Source: a virus. From it: a DNA stretch of 53,979 nt. The stretch's first letter is position 1. Each line of letters begins with the position of its first letter. Location of the stretch: the IMG/VR virus record IMGVR_UViG_3300032053_000102, positions 1-53,979 of that record, one strand, 5' to 3'. Positions 8,301-17,492 of this stretch are shown here, piece after piece. The notes below the pieces were generated by a model. The model was given only the letters and a program-made list of their open reading frames with translations. It did no database searches and was not told where the DNA came from. A program made the translations under genes and the position numbers.

Positions 8301-9400
8301 AAAAAGAACAGTTGAATACATATTTTGGGCAAATTGAAGCCAGGCAAAAAGTATTGCGAACATTAGAAGGTCAACAACTAATTTCAGAAAATTTATTAAA
8401 ACTTCAAAAAGTAGCAAATGATAATGAAAAAGAACAAATAGCAAATAAAGACGCATTAGCTAAGGCAACAGGAGAGAGAAATGCTGCTGAGCTTGATTAT
8501 AAAAAAGTATGGTTTGATAATTTACTACTAATTGATGCAGAAATAAGCAAACGAAAGTCTACAGCTTTTGGTTGGGCTGAATTGGGGAATAAGAAAGAAT
8601 ATGAACGATTCCAAGATTTACAAGAAATCCAAAAATTATTAACTATACTTGAGTATACGGATCAAACAGACGAATCAAATAAAACTCCTTATTTTTATCA
8701 AAGGAAAATAGAATCATTACAAATGCTTAGCAAAATGATGAAAGAGGCTAGTCTATATGGGAAAGGAATGAGCATTTTGACTGATAAGAATACATATACA
8801 GATCAAGCAGTGATAATAGAAAATATGACTAAATCAACTGAGAAATTAGCAAAAGCAAAAAAAGAATTTAATGAAGTAGAAAGCAAAAAAGGTCAGTTAG
8901 AGGAAGATTTAGCAGCACTTGATGCTGCATTGGCATTAATTCCACCAGAATATCGTGCTCAAATTGAAGCAATGAAAGAAGCTGCTAAAGCAGAAGTCGA
9001 TACAATCCAGACACGAAGAGATGCAATAAGATTATTAGCAATAGATTTAGTTCGGTTGGCTGAGTTGTATCCGACAATCTTCCAGACTCCAATCAAACCG
9101 AATCCTGTAGGACAGAATCAAGCAACTGGTGGTTTTGTTCGTAGATTTGCATCAGGTGGTCCAGTTGGGACAGATACTATACCTGCATGGCTATCACCGG
9201 GTGAATATATCTGGAACGCACGTACAACGAGACAATACTATCCTTTAATCAATGCTCTAAATCGTTCAACTGGAAATACAACAAATGTGGGAGATATTAA
9301 CGTCACAGTCAAGGGTGGTGATACATCACAAATGACTGTTCGTAATATTGGGCAGGCTTTGAGGCGTGAAATTCGGCGTGGAACTGTCAAACTGAATTAG
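5333..9400 (+). CDS. Tail tape-measure protein
   Basis: 1355 residues, the longest gene of the window. Residues about 222-400 match the TP901-type tape-measure core (TAEQFSIRLAEIQTISQKAG, then KQLGITFEEQTAVLTTL). Two hydrophobic stretches near 540-562 and 586-613 could insert in the host membrane during DNA injection. Residues about 620-1230 are long charged coiled coil. The C-terminus carries GGFVRRFASGGPVGTDTIP and WLSPGEYIW, a recurrent tape-measure ending. It sets tail length. An 11-residue internal duplication (QQRMADA) occurs near residues 855-875. The ATG at 5333 follows AAAGGACCG. Confidence 0.93.
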   Translation: MSEQRQVMVWDVGQPVRAMNSVTRSLEKVNSTLDASTKYYKTVDEKGKTLVVTWEKQLDIGTKLTGTLRLQGAVWHKVGESVEYTTKAVDKLTAAELRHMKVVDSVNAKREAARFRKLPAAQQKSYVDPFSLNADIEGERLQSLNQSLAKDKRNYGVGSIFEEAKAHEKTATRIAKASTDKADAYVKNNERIALSWQGIIRIIEAQLLFRVIAQVVQQLSEATRTAEQFSIRLAEIQTISQKAGTSNKQLSNEIYELSNAFGLPVLQVAEGYYQAISNQTVTAANATAFMREEAKLATVAVSTLDEAVNSTTSILNAFGMNISEAARVNAILFKGVDLGRMRLDELANSLGRVSLFSKQLGITFEEQTAVLTTLTVKGIQLHVAETLLANVQKHLMQPTKEMNALFREWGVTSGKVAIDTFGFIGVLRKMAKAAEESGDAASYMAGLWQDIRATVGGIGLTQSLDTFETHIAKMLTEASGEYEKAVDIVMSAPGKKMQIELAKMKNYFTKEWGDSILKFLIGLADRFGGLDKAAATLMNRVLPFLATLIAIKGVIPGTVAGFNFMRLALNTLSVSVGIVDKGTKALTLSTTALASAQTFGLSIAIYALVEAWQYASKAEERYLEGLKKVIDSNNEILDKAAEEETKKLSETNKKWDDAFKERYRIFHLFIAAIRQVNTRMIDELTESMKQYTKVINAEYKILIDGLEAGIKKIKDQASAAKAEAEKAQAFLDRLKQRGDEFAFEARLKGKTPEEQQTILLDEAKRQRLVGLGAKDTKSAEHAWNKFEKIMARYHDVSLKMIEDEASENVRVQVTEEKNLERSLNKKKKAQEAYFNSVQRIRRRTFGSRYQQRIGRNQQRMADAAIRYQQRMADAGVEGVDPTRKQLVNEEFQRLQKKEESAKKVQLIELATEQTRLEFEKKSEERLKAKRKEEEEEGKKALAREMYLIRFKEKMKELEAYKFDPKKGGKSVEAEQLINEAKWAAILAGVEKEQLNTYFGQIEARQKVLRTLEGQQLISENLLKLQKVANDNEKEQIANKDALAKATGERNAAELDYKKVWFDNLLLIDAEISKRKSTAFGWAELGNKKEYERFQDLQEIQKLLTILEYTDQTDESNKTPYFYQRKIESLQMLSKMMKEASLYGKGMSILTDKNTYTDQAVIIENMTKSTEKLAKAKKEFNEVESKKGQLEEDLAALDAALALIPPEYRAQIEAMKEAAKAEVDTIQTRRDAIRLLAIDLVRLAELYPTIFQTPIKPNPVGQNQATGGFVRRFASGGPVGTDTIPAWLSPGEYIWNARTTRQYYPLINALNRSTGNTTNVGDINVTVKGGDTSQMTVRNIGQALRREIRRGTVKLN
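7900..7955 (+). repeat. 33-bp-period duplication inside the tape measure
   Basis: The 23-mer beginning TCAGCAACGTATGG occurs at 7900-7922 and again exactly 33 bp later at 7933-7955; a weaker third copy precedes them (TATCAACAACGTATTGG). It encodes 11-residue steps sharing QQRMADA, so unit gain or loss would change tail length in fixed steps. Confidence 0.85.
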
Positions 9401-9409
9401 GAGTCAGAA

Positions 9410-9904
9410 ATGGAAAATTTGCAATTAAAAGGTATAATCAAGGTAGAATTGATACGAGATGGTAAAGTTATTAAATCAATGGAATCAAAGAATCTTTTTA
9501 CTATATTAGGTCGTAATCATATACTTGATGTTGTGTTTGGTAATAGTTCTCCTGTTACTCAAGTAAACCCTTGGTATATTGGTCTCATTGATAATGATCC
9601 AGTTCCTACGCCTCATCCTGCTGATACGTTGGCATCTCATACAGGTTGGGATGAGGCAACTGGATATACTGGTAATCGGAAGGCGTGGCCAGACGCCAAT
9701 GCAGATGACGGTACAAAGGAATCATCTAGTGTTGCTACATTCGCAATGACTGATACTGCAGAAATCTATGGTATTTTTATCTGTGCGGCAGCGAGTGGTA
9801 CATCTGGTGTATTGATGTCAGAAGGTGCCTTCACTGATCCTATTGCTGTAGTCAATGGGGACGATTTTAAGGTTAGTTACACTATTATAGCTACCTCAGC
9901 ATAA
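9410..9904 (+). CDS. Tail-associated virion protein
   Basis: 164 residues with a Shine-Dalgarno GGAGTCAG. It begins ELIRDGKVIKSMESKNLFT, then a Gly/Asp-rich middle (NRKAWPDANADDG) and an alternating beta-strand C-terminal half. Proteins of this style occur directly after the tape measure in many phages as tail or decoration components. I do not recognise a defined family; the assignment is positional. Confidence 0.5.
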   Translation: MENLQLKGIIKVELIRDGKVIKSMESKNLFTILGRNHILDVVFGNSSPVTQVNPWYIGLIDNDPVPTPHPADTLASHTGWDEATGYTGNRKAWPDANADDGTKESSSVATFAMTDTAEIYGIFICAAASGTSGVLMSEGAFTDPIAVVNGDDFKVSYTIIATSA

Positions 9905-9915
9905 GGAGACATCAA

Positions 9916-10320
9916 ATGTATGCCTGGGAGAGTGAGTTAGGTACATTATCAGGATTATCAGATCAAGCGGCATCTGATGCGATAAATGATATGACTATAG
10001 TAGTGCCAATTGTGCCTAGATATAAGATTAAGAGTTATCTCTATAGTCAAGGTTGTTATGCCAAGATGCTAGAATCTTTGGATTCGGCTGATGTACCAAC
10101 TAAAGGTTTGATTCAAACAGTTTTAGCTTTTTTGATTGATCCTGATTTCGAGAATCTTGATTTGTCACTTCCCGATGTTAGAATTATACTTAATTCATTA
10201 AAAACAGCAGGTATTTTGACAGAAAAGCAACATACTGATATATTTATGATGCAGACGACACAACTAAAATACATGCCAAGAGCTACTGATCATCAAGTTG
10301 CAGAAGTAAGGAGTAAATAA
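9916..10320 (+). CDS. Hypothetical tail-region protein
   Basis: 134 residues behind AAGGAGACATCAA. Mostly helical composition, no recognised motif, no signal peptide or membrane segment. It overlaps the next gene's ATG by its stop (TAATG), so the two are probably translationally coupled. Its place among virion genes suggests a structural or assembly role, but nothing in the sequence shows one. Confidence 0.5.
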   Translation: MYAWESELGTLSGLSDQAASDAINDMTIVVPIVPRYKIKSYLYSQGCYAKMLESLDSADVPTKGLIQTVLAFLIDPDFENLDLSLPDVRIILNSLKTAGILTEKQHTDIFMMQTTQLKYMPRATDHQVAEVRSK

Positions 10321-10826
10321 TGAGTACACAAGCAGTTTATGAAAAACGCGGTACTTCTATTGTATTTAAAGATACAGCTGGTGATAAATTAATTGATTTA
10401 TCAGGATTAGCTCAAGTTGCAGGTCGATTATCTGCATTTTATGACCGTGGTGCTAATGCTGCACCTGCTGAGTATGAAGTCCGTGCATATTGTAAGTGGG
10501 AAGCAACAGTCACACTTAATGAGATGATGCATGTCTATTTATGTCAATCTGATGGTACTCATACTGATGCTGGTCTTACTTTCCATGAAACTAATGATGC
10601 TGCATTAACACTAGCACAATGCAGTAACCTCAAATTTGTTGGTGTTGTTAATGCTGATACAGCAGATACAAATGAACATGGTTCTACATTTATAGTCAAG
10701 ATAACAAGTCGGTATTTTGCTATTGGTATTTATAACGATTCCGCTGCCAAGGACTTATTAGATTCAGCTGGTGCTTCAGCAATTGTAGTTACACCAATCT
10801 ACTTTGATATACAAGCTTTGGCATAA
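10320..10826 (+). CDS. Hypothetical virion protein
   Basis: 168 residues, start coupled to the preceding stop. The sequence alternates short hydrophobic strands with polar turns (MMHVYLCQSDGTHTDAGLTF; STFIVKITSRYFAIGIYND), which looks like a beta-sandwich virion protein. No family recognised. It directly precedes the LamG-bearing gene and could form part of the same distal tail structure. Confidence 0.5.
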   Translation: MSTQAVYEKRGTSIVFKDTAGDKLIDLSGLAQVAGRLSAFYDRGANAAPAEYEVRAYCKWEATVTLNEMMHVYLCQSDGTHTDAGLTFHETNDAALTLAQCSNLKFVGVVNADTADTNEHGSTFIVKITSRYFAIGIYNDSAAKDLLDSAGASAIVVTPIYFDIQALA

Positions 10827-10828
10827 CC

Positions 10829-12604
10829 ATGAGCAAATATAGTTCTATTACTGAAAGACCACCCGAGTTTGACTTGAATTTAGATTGTAATTTTGTTAGG
10901 GGTCTTGCATTTGCAGGTTTGGGTAGATTCTCTAAAACACTTAGATTTCACGATTCCTCGCCCTATGGCAATCACGGCACGCTGACCAATATGGCCGTGC
11001 CTGCAACGGCCACGAGCGGTTGGGCGTGGGACAACTACTTGAGAAGATGGACGTGCAGGTTCGATGGCAGTAATGAGATTCGCAGTGTTATCCCTATTCG
11101 TAATTATCCTACTAATTCTAATAGTCCTGGTACGTTTGTTGCTTTAATCAAACCCACAAGTATTACAGGTAGTCAAGGATTGTTGAGTCGTGGTGAAGTG
11201 GTTGATAATAATTATACGCAGACATTTGGTTTGTTCGGCAATAAAGTGTCCGTTGGTTATGATGGCTACCTTACTGCAATAACTTCTGCTACATCAGTAG
11301 TTGTAGATGAGTGGGCGGTTATAGGGGTTATTGTTGATGCAACTAATGTTGTTTTCTGCGTTAATCGTACACTAGAATCTGCTAAAGCACATGGTTTAGG
11401 TGCGGGAGTAATCACAGCTACTAATCCAGCATGGCAATTAGGAAAATCCTCTAGGATTAACGATTCCATTCATTACCATTATTCGGGGTTAATTTCGGAT
11501 TGCTTCTATTGGCCGTTTGCTACGAGTCCAGGTTTTCTGCTAAGTGCTTGCTCCGCGCTTGCCGACCCGTCGGATGTGATGCTGTCGGGGCTGATCAAGC
11601 CACCGAGGCGAATATTTTTTGAAGTTCCATTTATACGCCGAACAGTTATTGCACCAACTGTAATAAATAGATTGAATCTAGGTGGTCCGGGAACAAGTAT
11701 CTTGCCAAAAATGCAAGATGGATTAGGATTAGATACTATAGTAAAAGGTATATTACCAAAGAGACTAGATTCATTAGAATTAGATGGAAGAATCATAAGT
11801 CCAATACATCATAGAACTATTGATGCATTGACTCTCACAGAGACAATAAGACCTAGTACTCAGATCAATGAACAGTATGCTAGTTTTGAACTCTCAGAAA
11901 CTATTGATACTTCTGAATCAGTATTGGCAAATCCAGAGACAAGAGTTGATGAGTTAATATTAGAAGAAGTAATTAGTTATAATCGTAATGCAACACGATT
12001 GATCACAGAATCTTTGGTACTTGTAGATTATCTATTTGGTTATATCGAATTAGATGGTAATATTATTATTCGATTCTTCGATTGGAATCATTTCAGTTGG
12101 GATGATTGGGATACTTTTGATTGGGATGATTGGAACAGTGATGATGAGTATACTGTTAAACGCGAACATATATACGCACCAATACTATCAGAAGGTTCTC
12201 GGTTTATACGAACATATTATGGATTAACATCAACTGGTGAAATTACATTAAGTTATGGTCCTTTGTCGGTGACTCTTAGAGCACCTACATTTAATAATAC
12301 ACAGTCTTTGAATCAAACACGCATACAGCGAGAATCTATTAATGGTAAAATGAAAATATATCGAGACCCTATTTGGCCTCAGATTGAAACTTTTAGTTGG
12401 AGTTTTGAGGGTTTAACCGAAGAACAAAAAGATGAGTTTCTTGATTTCATATACTCAACCTTGGGTCTTGAAGTCAATATCCTTGATTATGAAGGTCGCG
12501 ATTGGATAGGTGTTATCTCGAATCCACAAGTAGAAACTAGCGAAGAATTACGAGAATGTGGATATAAAGTCAACTTAGAATTTGAAGGAGAAATAAATGA
12601 TTGA
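10829..12604 (+). CDS. LamG/concanavalin-like tail protein with Trp-Asp repeat
   Basis: 591 residues in three parts. Residues about 10-270 are a LamG/concanavalin-A-like jelly roll (FHDSSPYGNHGTLTN near 39-53; ISDCFYWPFATSPGFL), a fold that binds glycans. Residues about 270-415 are a low-complexity Leu/Glu linker. Residues about 417-439 are a Trp/Asp repeat (FSWDDWDTFDWDDWN). The last 150 residues (IETFSWSFEGLTEEQKDEFL...) resemble the small protein that follows, suggesting a tail-attachment domain. It is a candidate host-surface binding protein. Two stretches in the LamG part (about 10961-11080 and 11505-11615) are visibly richer in G+C than the rest. Confidence 0.68.
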   Translation: MSKYSSITERPPEFDLNLDCNFVRGLAFAGLGRFSKTLRFHDSSPYGNHGTLTNMAVPATATSGWAWDNYLRRWTCRFDGSNEIRSVIPIRNYPTNSNSPGTFVALIKPTSITGSQGLLSRGEVVDNNYTQTFGLFGNKVSVGYDGYLTAITSATSVVVDEWAVIGVIVDATNVVFCVNRTLESAKAHGLGAGVITATNPAWQLGKSSRINDSIHYHYSGLISDCFYWPFATSPGFLLSACSALADPSDVMLSGLIKPPRRIFFEVPFIRRTVIAPTVINRLNLGGPGTSILPKMQDGLGLDTIVKGILPKRLDSLELDGRIISPIHHRTIDALTLTETIRPSTQINEQYASFELSETIDTSESVLANPETRVDELILEEVISYNRNATRLITESLVLVDYLFGYIELDGNIIIRFFDWNHFSWDDWDTFDWDDWNSDDEYTVKREHIYAPILSEGSRFIRTYYGLTSTGEITLSYGPLSVTLRAPTFNNTQSLNQTRIQRESINGKMKIYRDPIWPQIETFSWSFEGLTEEQKDEFLDFIYSTLGLEVNILDYEGRDWIGVISNPQVETSEELRECGYKVNLEFEGEIND

Positions 12605-12971
12605 ATTAAAAGCGATAGATTGCATTTGTGTTTTACCAAACCCGCAATGGGGTGATGTACAACATTTAGATGCATCGGTTCTAATTAAGCGATCAATGAA
12701 TGGTGTACGATATACTTATGTTCAAAGAAAAGAACAGAGGCAGACATTTATTTATAATATGGTCGTTTTAAGGTTAAAGGCACTTGAATTTCTTGATTTT
12801 GTGCGTACTTATGGTGGAGAAGAAATAATAGTAGTGGATCATAAGGGTCGAGAAATTAAGGGCTATATTACTACGAATCCAAACACTTTGACTATGACCA
12901 ATAGATCAATTGCAGCAGGTAGCGTGGAGCAAGTGTCATTCAATTTTGAAGTCCAGGGGATTGTCCAATGA
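12597..12971 (+). CDS. Small tail protein, related to the preceding C-terminal domain
   Basis: 124 residues, overlapping the previous gene by 8 nt with its ribosome site (GGAGAA) inside it. Motifs such as LKALEFLDFVRTYGGEEIIVVDHKGREIKGYITTNP parallel the end of the previous protein (EFLDFIYSTLGLEVNILDYEGRDWIGVISNP), so the two may share a fold used to dock onto the tail tip. Similar short proteins precede the baseplate or hub gene in related phages. Function inferred from this relationship and position. Confidence 0.6.
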   Translation: MIELKAIDCICVLPNPQWGDVQHLDASVLIKRSMNGVRYTYVQRKEQRQTFIYNMVVLRLKALEFLDFVRTYGGEEIIVVDHKGREIKGYITTNPNTLTMTNRSIAAGSVEQVSFNFEVQGIVQ

Positions 12972-15880
12972 GAGCATTAACACTTACCGCACAAGCACAA
13001 ATTGCACAAAGATTAGGTAATGAAGCAAATATCTATATTACGGTCACTTGGCCAAATCAGACACCTGTTGTATATCAAGCTGATCGTATCTTGCAAATAA
13101 GTGCAGTTAATTCGATTGCTGCACAAGATGGTAGAGCAAGTCAGAGTGTAAGTATAACATTGGATGATATAGAGGGTGATTTTAAATCTAAAATTGATTC
13201 TTTTGATGTACATAATATACCCTGCAGTATCTATCAGACCGTCGAAAGTGAATCATTCTTACTATTTAAAGGTTGCATCTATACACCATTAACTTGGAGC
13301 GAGGGTGATAGAACAGTTACATTTGATGTAACGACAAGATTAGTAGATAAAGAGGCAGGATATACTGATATTTATAATCAAGATTGGCCGTTGTGTTTTG
13401 GAAGTGTTAGATATGTACCAGCGGCTAAAATTAAATCTGCTAAGACTGCTAAGTTGGATGATATACTCTGTGTCCCTGATTTCAGTATCGAATATAAAAA
13501 GAGTTTGTTAAAGAAAGCATTTCAAGATCAACAAATGATCGCTAATTTCTATCGTTTGATTGTAACAGGTTCTAATGCTCTTGCACCACCTGTTACAACT
13601 CTAATCCTCATCTATTGTGATCTAATTCGAGTACATAGACAATTGATGGCAGAAGTTGATGCAATAGCAAGAGAAATTGATAAACAGAATGAAATTATTG
13701 CTAAAGTAGAAGCAGGTGAAGGCGGGAATGGAGTTAGAATAGACAGAGCAAATAATGAAATTGAAAGATTAGAGAAACGTAGAGAAAAGATACTAGGTTC
13801 AGAGAAGAGTGAAGAACAACTAAAAACAGAAGCTATGGCTCGTTTGATCCGAGGGGAAGGACCAGAAGAACAAGAAATTCCAGAATTAAATTTCATTGGA
13901 ATAATGAAGTTAGAGTGCGAAAGATTGATTGCTTTAGCCTATGAACGATATTTGATTAAGAAACAAGCAAATGCAAAAGTTGTTGCTTGCCACACTCAGA
14001 TGAAACAAATTGCAGATAAATACAAGCAATTCGAAGTCGAACAATGCGAACAAAATAAATGTGCCAAGAGACGGGTGCATTTAATAATGAATGAAGATAT
14101 TCCTTTGACTGGTACTAGATTTAATATTGGTGGTTTGCTTTGGACCGGAACTATTGACGGCGAATACCTTGATTTAAATCAACCAATTGCTTTATACAAA
14201 GATGTAGGTGTTACTCGTTGGTCTAAACCAGCAGAAGAATGTGAGAGTAGTGGTTGGTCTAATTTCTGGATTGATGATGCAACAAAACGATTAAGTGGTA
14301 TGTACTGTTTGGTCAAGAGTTATCGTGATGGATCGAAACATATCATTAAAGTAGGGGAACAAGATGGTACAAAATGCACCTATGATTTAATAGCATATAG
14401 TTCAAGTGGTAGTGGAGGTAACTTAATACAGACCCCAATACCATTTACTAATTATAATGTACCATTTGGACCTTCTCCAGGTGTAAATGTACTAATTCCA
14501 GGCACTTATAGTAATTCTCCTGAGATTAGATTAAGTGCTGCTATAATGAGTCGATTGAATTATGTTCCTCTTAGTCCAGAAGAATTCTTAGCTCTTGCAT
14601 ATTTACAGCAAATTGAACCACAAGATCATTCAAACGATGTTGTAGCAATCCAGTTGCCAGAACCTACGGATATTTATACAATACTTGGGTGGGAAGTGTC
14701 AGAGATTTTAGAAGTGGCAGCTATACCACTAGCTTCCTGGTTTGATGGGACAATTAATGTAGCAGAGATACCTGATAAATTATTTTGGCAAGTTCCGCAA
14801 GGTGAAACAGTCTGTCAGGAAGATTCATTTCACGAAGTCTATGTTGCAAATATATTACCATCGAAGATTAAGTCAATTAAGGCATACTATACACATGATA
14901 ATCTAAGAGTCTTAACAGAAGTTCCTGATGTCTACTATAGTACAAATGAAAATGAAGATGTAGGACCATTTAATGTAACATCTATTCGTTTTAAGACACC
15001 ATTAAATATGATTGGTAGTGGACAATGGGATGATACGATCTATGTCACATTAGTTTCATCCGTGGGACTAAATGTTGTTGATATACTCGAATATTTGATT
15101 TCTACATACACAGACAAGACTTATGATCCTGTATCCTTTGATGCTGTTGAAATTCTACAAAAGAATTATCCGGCTGATTTCGCTTTACTTAGTCCCAAGA
15201 ATATTTTCACTTTATTATCAGAGATTGCATGGCAAGCACGTTGTGCTATTTATGAAATTGATGATGTCTATTACTTAAAATATCTATCGCGTTGTATCGC
15301 TGAAGATAAAACTGATGTGGTGATCACAGAATCCGATATTGAACTTTCTACGTTAGAATTAACATGTAGTTCGACAGAAGATGTAATTACTAAATTGGTT
15401 GCTATATGGAAACCTGACTATCTTGATACTACTAAAGAACATTATCTTACATTGAAATTTAATACAAATATCTTCGGTGAGAATGAAGAAAAATTTGATT
15501 TCTTCATCTACAAACATGAGGCATTGGTACAAAAATCAGCTACATTCTGGCTAATACGACTAGCAAATGTCTGGAAAGAAATATCATTTGGTACTTTTCT
15601 AACACATAGCGAGTTAGAAATTTATGATATAGTTACTTTCACATCCGATCATCTTTCTACTTCGTCTGTATCGGCAGAAATTAAAGAAATTAGTTACGAC
15701 CAAGAGTCAAAGACAATAAGATTAAAACTGTGGTTGCCTGTTCGTTTTGGAGAAATGACAGCATATCCATTAGCTTGGCCTGCTGCAATTGATGAAAATA
15801 CTCTATTTCCAACTGTAATTGACATAGAAAAAAATTATGTTCCTATAACACAGACAGTATTGGAGGTACAAGGTCAATGA
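12968..15880 (+). CDS. Tail hub / tip protein
   Basis: 970 residues. The N-terminus (ITVTWPNQTPVVYQADRIL, then SVSITLDDIEGDFKS) reads like phage hub domains that cap the tail tube. A charged coiled-coil insertion follows at about residues 215-300 (IDRANNEIERLEKRREKIL) with a Cys-rich stretch after it. The rest is beta-rich with a C-terminal region (SELEIYDIVTFTSD) found in central tail proteins. Size and place after the tape measure fit the tail tip or hub scaffold to which receptor-binding proteins attach. No peptidase motif was noticed. The ATG overlaps the preceding stop. Confidence 0.65.
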   Translation: MRALTLTAQAQIAQRLGNEANIYITVTWPNQTPVVYQADRILQISAVNSIAAQDGRASQSVSITLDDIEGDFKSKIDSFDVHNIPCSIYQTVESESFLLFKGCIYTPLTWSEGDRTVTFDVTTRLVDKEAGYTDIYNQDWPLCFGSVRYVPAAKIKSAKTAKLDDILCVPDFSIEYKKSLLKKAFQDQQMIANFYRLIVTGSNALAPPVTTLILIYCDLIRVHRQLMAEVDAIAREIDKQNEIIAKVEAGEGGNGVRIDRANNEIERLEKRREKILGSEKSEEQLKTEAMARLIRGEGPEEQEIPELNFIGIMKLECERLIALAYERYLIKKQANAKVVACHTQMKQIADKYKQFEVEQCEQNKCAKRRVHLIMNEDIPLTGTRFNIGGLLWTGTIDGEYLDLNQPIALYKDVGVTRWSKPAEECESSGWSNFWIDDATKRLSGMYCLVKSYRDGSKHIIKVGEQDGTKCTYDLIAYSSSGSGGNLIQTPIPFTNYNVPFGPSPGVNVLIPGTYSNSPEIRLSAAIMSRLNYVPLSPEEFLALAYLQQIEPQDHSNDVVAIQLPEPTDIYTILGWEVSEILEVAAIPLASWFDGTINVAEIPDKLFWQVPQGETVCQEDSFHEVYVANILPSKIKSIKAYYTHDNLRVLTEVPDVYYSTNENEDVGPFNVTSIRFKTPLNMIGSGQWDDTIYVTLVSSVGLNVVDILEYLISTYTDKTYDPVSFDAVEILQKNYPADFALLSPKNIFTLLSEIAWQARCAIYEIDDVYYLKYLSRCIAEDKTDVVITESDIELSTLELTCSSTEDVITKLVAIWKPDYLDTTKEHYLTLKFNTNIFGENEEKFDFFIYKHEALVQKSATFWLIRLANVWKEISFGTFLTHSELEIYDIVTFTSDHLSTSSVSAEIKEISYDQESKTIRLKLWLPVRFGEMTAYPLAWPAAIDENTLFPTVIDIEKNYVPITQTVLEVQGQ

Positions 15881-16923
15881 GTTATGATACAACACCTAGT
15901 GATGTGGGTGATACAAAACCAGTAGATGCGACTGCAACATTGGAACAATCATTGCAGGAATATTATAAAAGTAAAAATATATCATTACCTAAATTAGATG
16001 ATTTTGATCCTCAATTAGAAGTAAAACCTCCTGCTATTATAGAACGCGAAGTATTGCCGGGTCTTATTATTAAAATACAATCACAAGAGAATACGACAAT
16101 AACAGTAAAAGTATTATTACAAGATGGTCGTGTTGTGACTGCATATTTATATGCAATATTAGAGGGACAAACTATAAAAAAGAATGACCCTTGTATTATT
16201 GTACGCGGTAAAACAGATAATGAATGGTATTGTTTCGCTCAAAAATATGAAGAGACTAAAAGATTAGAACTATATCAACTTGTTGATCTTCCGATTCTTG
16301 ATGGTACAGGCGAGACAAGAAACTGGTGGTGTCATGGTAAAAAATTGATATATGATAGTGAAACTGAAGAATGGGATGCGGAAGATGAAGCAATCAGATT
16401 ACAATTCCCTATGTGGTGGAGTCCTGATGTAGGACCAGGGATTGTTGGTGCTAGAGTATGGGTTTGGGGATCAAAATATATCATTACGCATCCGGAAGGC
16501 TTGTGGCGATTTGAATTGAAAGGAGAATTGGTAACTAGCGAAAGTGCAGAAGCTTATTTAGTAAAACCTGATGGTACAACTGATGAAACAGTTACATTCA
16601 CTGTATATGATTTATTGGGTAATTATGAAGGGGTTATTGGCGATAAAGGTTATTGCAAATACTTAACGGATAGTCAGAAATTTGAAGTCATAAGTATAAA
16701 ATCACTTGGTGTTGATGGCGGTAATTGTTGGGTTGGATTAAATAATGATTATGAGTTAATTCATTTAACACCTATGTCTAGTTCTACTCCAGCAAACTGT
16801 GTGACTATACATGAGGTGTTTTCTCCTTGTGGTCTCTATTTTGATGATGCTGGCCACTTAATAGGCTATCTTGATTACGCAAGTAATTGGGTTAGTCCTT
16901 GGGGTATAGTTGATCCACGATGA
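15877..16923 (+). CDS. Distal tail virion protein
   Basis: 348 residues, ATGA-coupled to the hub gene. An acidic N-terminal tail is followed by what looks like an OB-like segment (IIKIQSQENTTITVKVLLQDGRVVTAYL) and a Trp-rich beta domain (FPMWWSPDVGPGIVGARVWVWG). This is consistent with a tail-tip or fibre-base component. No recognised family; function inferred from its position between the hub and a glycosyltransferase-like gene. Confidence 0.5.
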   Translation: MSYDTTPSDVGDTKPVDATATLEQSLQEYYKSKNISLPKLDDFDPQLEVKPPAIIEREVLPGLIIKIQSQENTTITVKVLLQDGRVVTAYLYAILEGQTIKKNDPCIIVRGKTDNEWYCFAQKYEETKRLELYQLVDLPILDGTGETRNWWCHGKKLIYDSETEEWDAEDEAIRLQFPMWWSPDVGPGIVGARVWVWGSKYIITHPEGLWRFELKGELVTSESAEAYLVKPDGTTDETVTFTVYDLLGNYEGVIGDKGYCKYLTDSQKFEVISIKSLGVDGGNCWVGLNNDYELIHLTPMSSSTPANCVTIHEVFSPCGLYFDDAGHLIGYLDYASNWVSPWGIVDPR

Positions 16924-17492
16924 ACTTCAAAGAAATACAAGTAGTGGTTATGTCATCAGGAGCACCTGTAAATAGATTACTCGGTTTATGGTTGATGAAA
17001 CATCAATTGGATTATTGTTATGGATCACCTGAAAATTTAGCTGGTGTTGATGTAGCACGTAATCAAACTATAACTCGATTTTTAAGAGAAGATGTACCAA
17101 AAGGTAAAAAGTATTTATTGGGTTTTGACCATGACATGATTCCTCTTGAGTCAACACGACATATTTTGACGGAACCCGGTGAATTGATTTATTGTGGTTA
17201 TGCCGGACGACATGGAAGTAAAGGACATTATGGTAATGATGATTTTGGCATGTCTTGTTTCCGAACGTCAGTCGATGTGTTAGTCAGGATGCAATATCCT
17301 TGGTGCCAGAATACTATGTTAAATGGTGCAAAAATAAATTGTGAATGTAATTTTTTTCATCAAAAAGTATTAGGCTTGGGAATCAAACCTAAAATGGTTG
17401 GGATTATTGGACACGAACAAACTTGTATTTTGATTCCAAGCAAAACAGAATTAGGTTGGTCTCTACTTTGGTCAGAGGATATAAAATTATGA
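16920..17492 (+). CDS. Glycosyltransferase-like protein (GT-A, DHD motif)
   Basis: 190 residues, ATGA-coupled. The order VDVARNQTITRFLRED, then YLLGFDHDMIPLE, then YCGYAGRHGS matches a GT-A fold in which DHD (about residues 77-79) would bind the metal and sugar nucleotide. Phages often carry such short enzymes next to tail genes. It could glycosylate virion proteins or host glycans. The acceptor cannot be inferred. Length is short for a complete GT2, so a minimal or accessory enzyme is possible. Confidence 0.55.
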   Translation: MNFKEIQVVVMSSGAPVNRLLGLWLMKHQLDYCYGSPENLAGVDVARNQTITRFLREDVPKGKKYLLGFDHDMIPLESTRHILTEPGELIYCGYAGRHGSKGHYGNDDFGMSCFRTSVDVLVRMQYPWCQNTMLNGAKINCECNFFHQKVLGLGIKPKMVGIIGHEQTCILIPSKTELGWSLLWSEDIKL

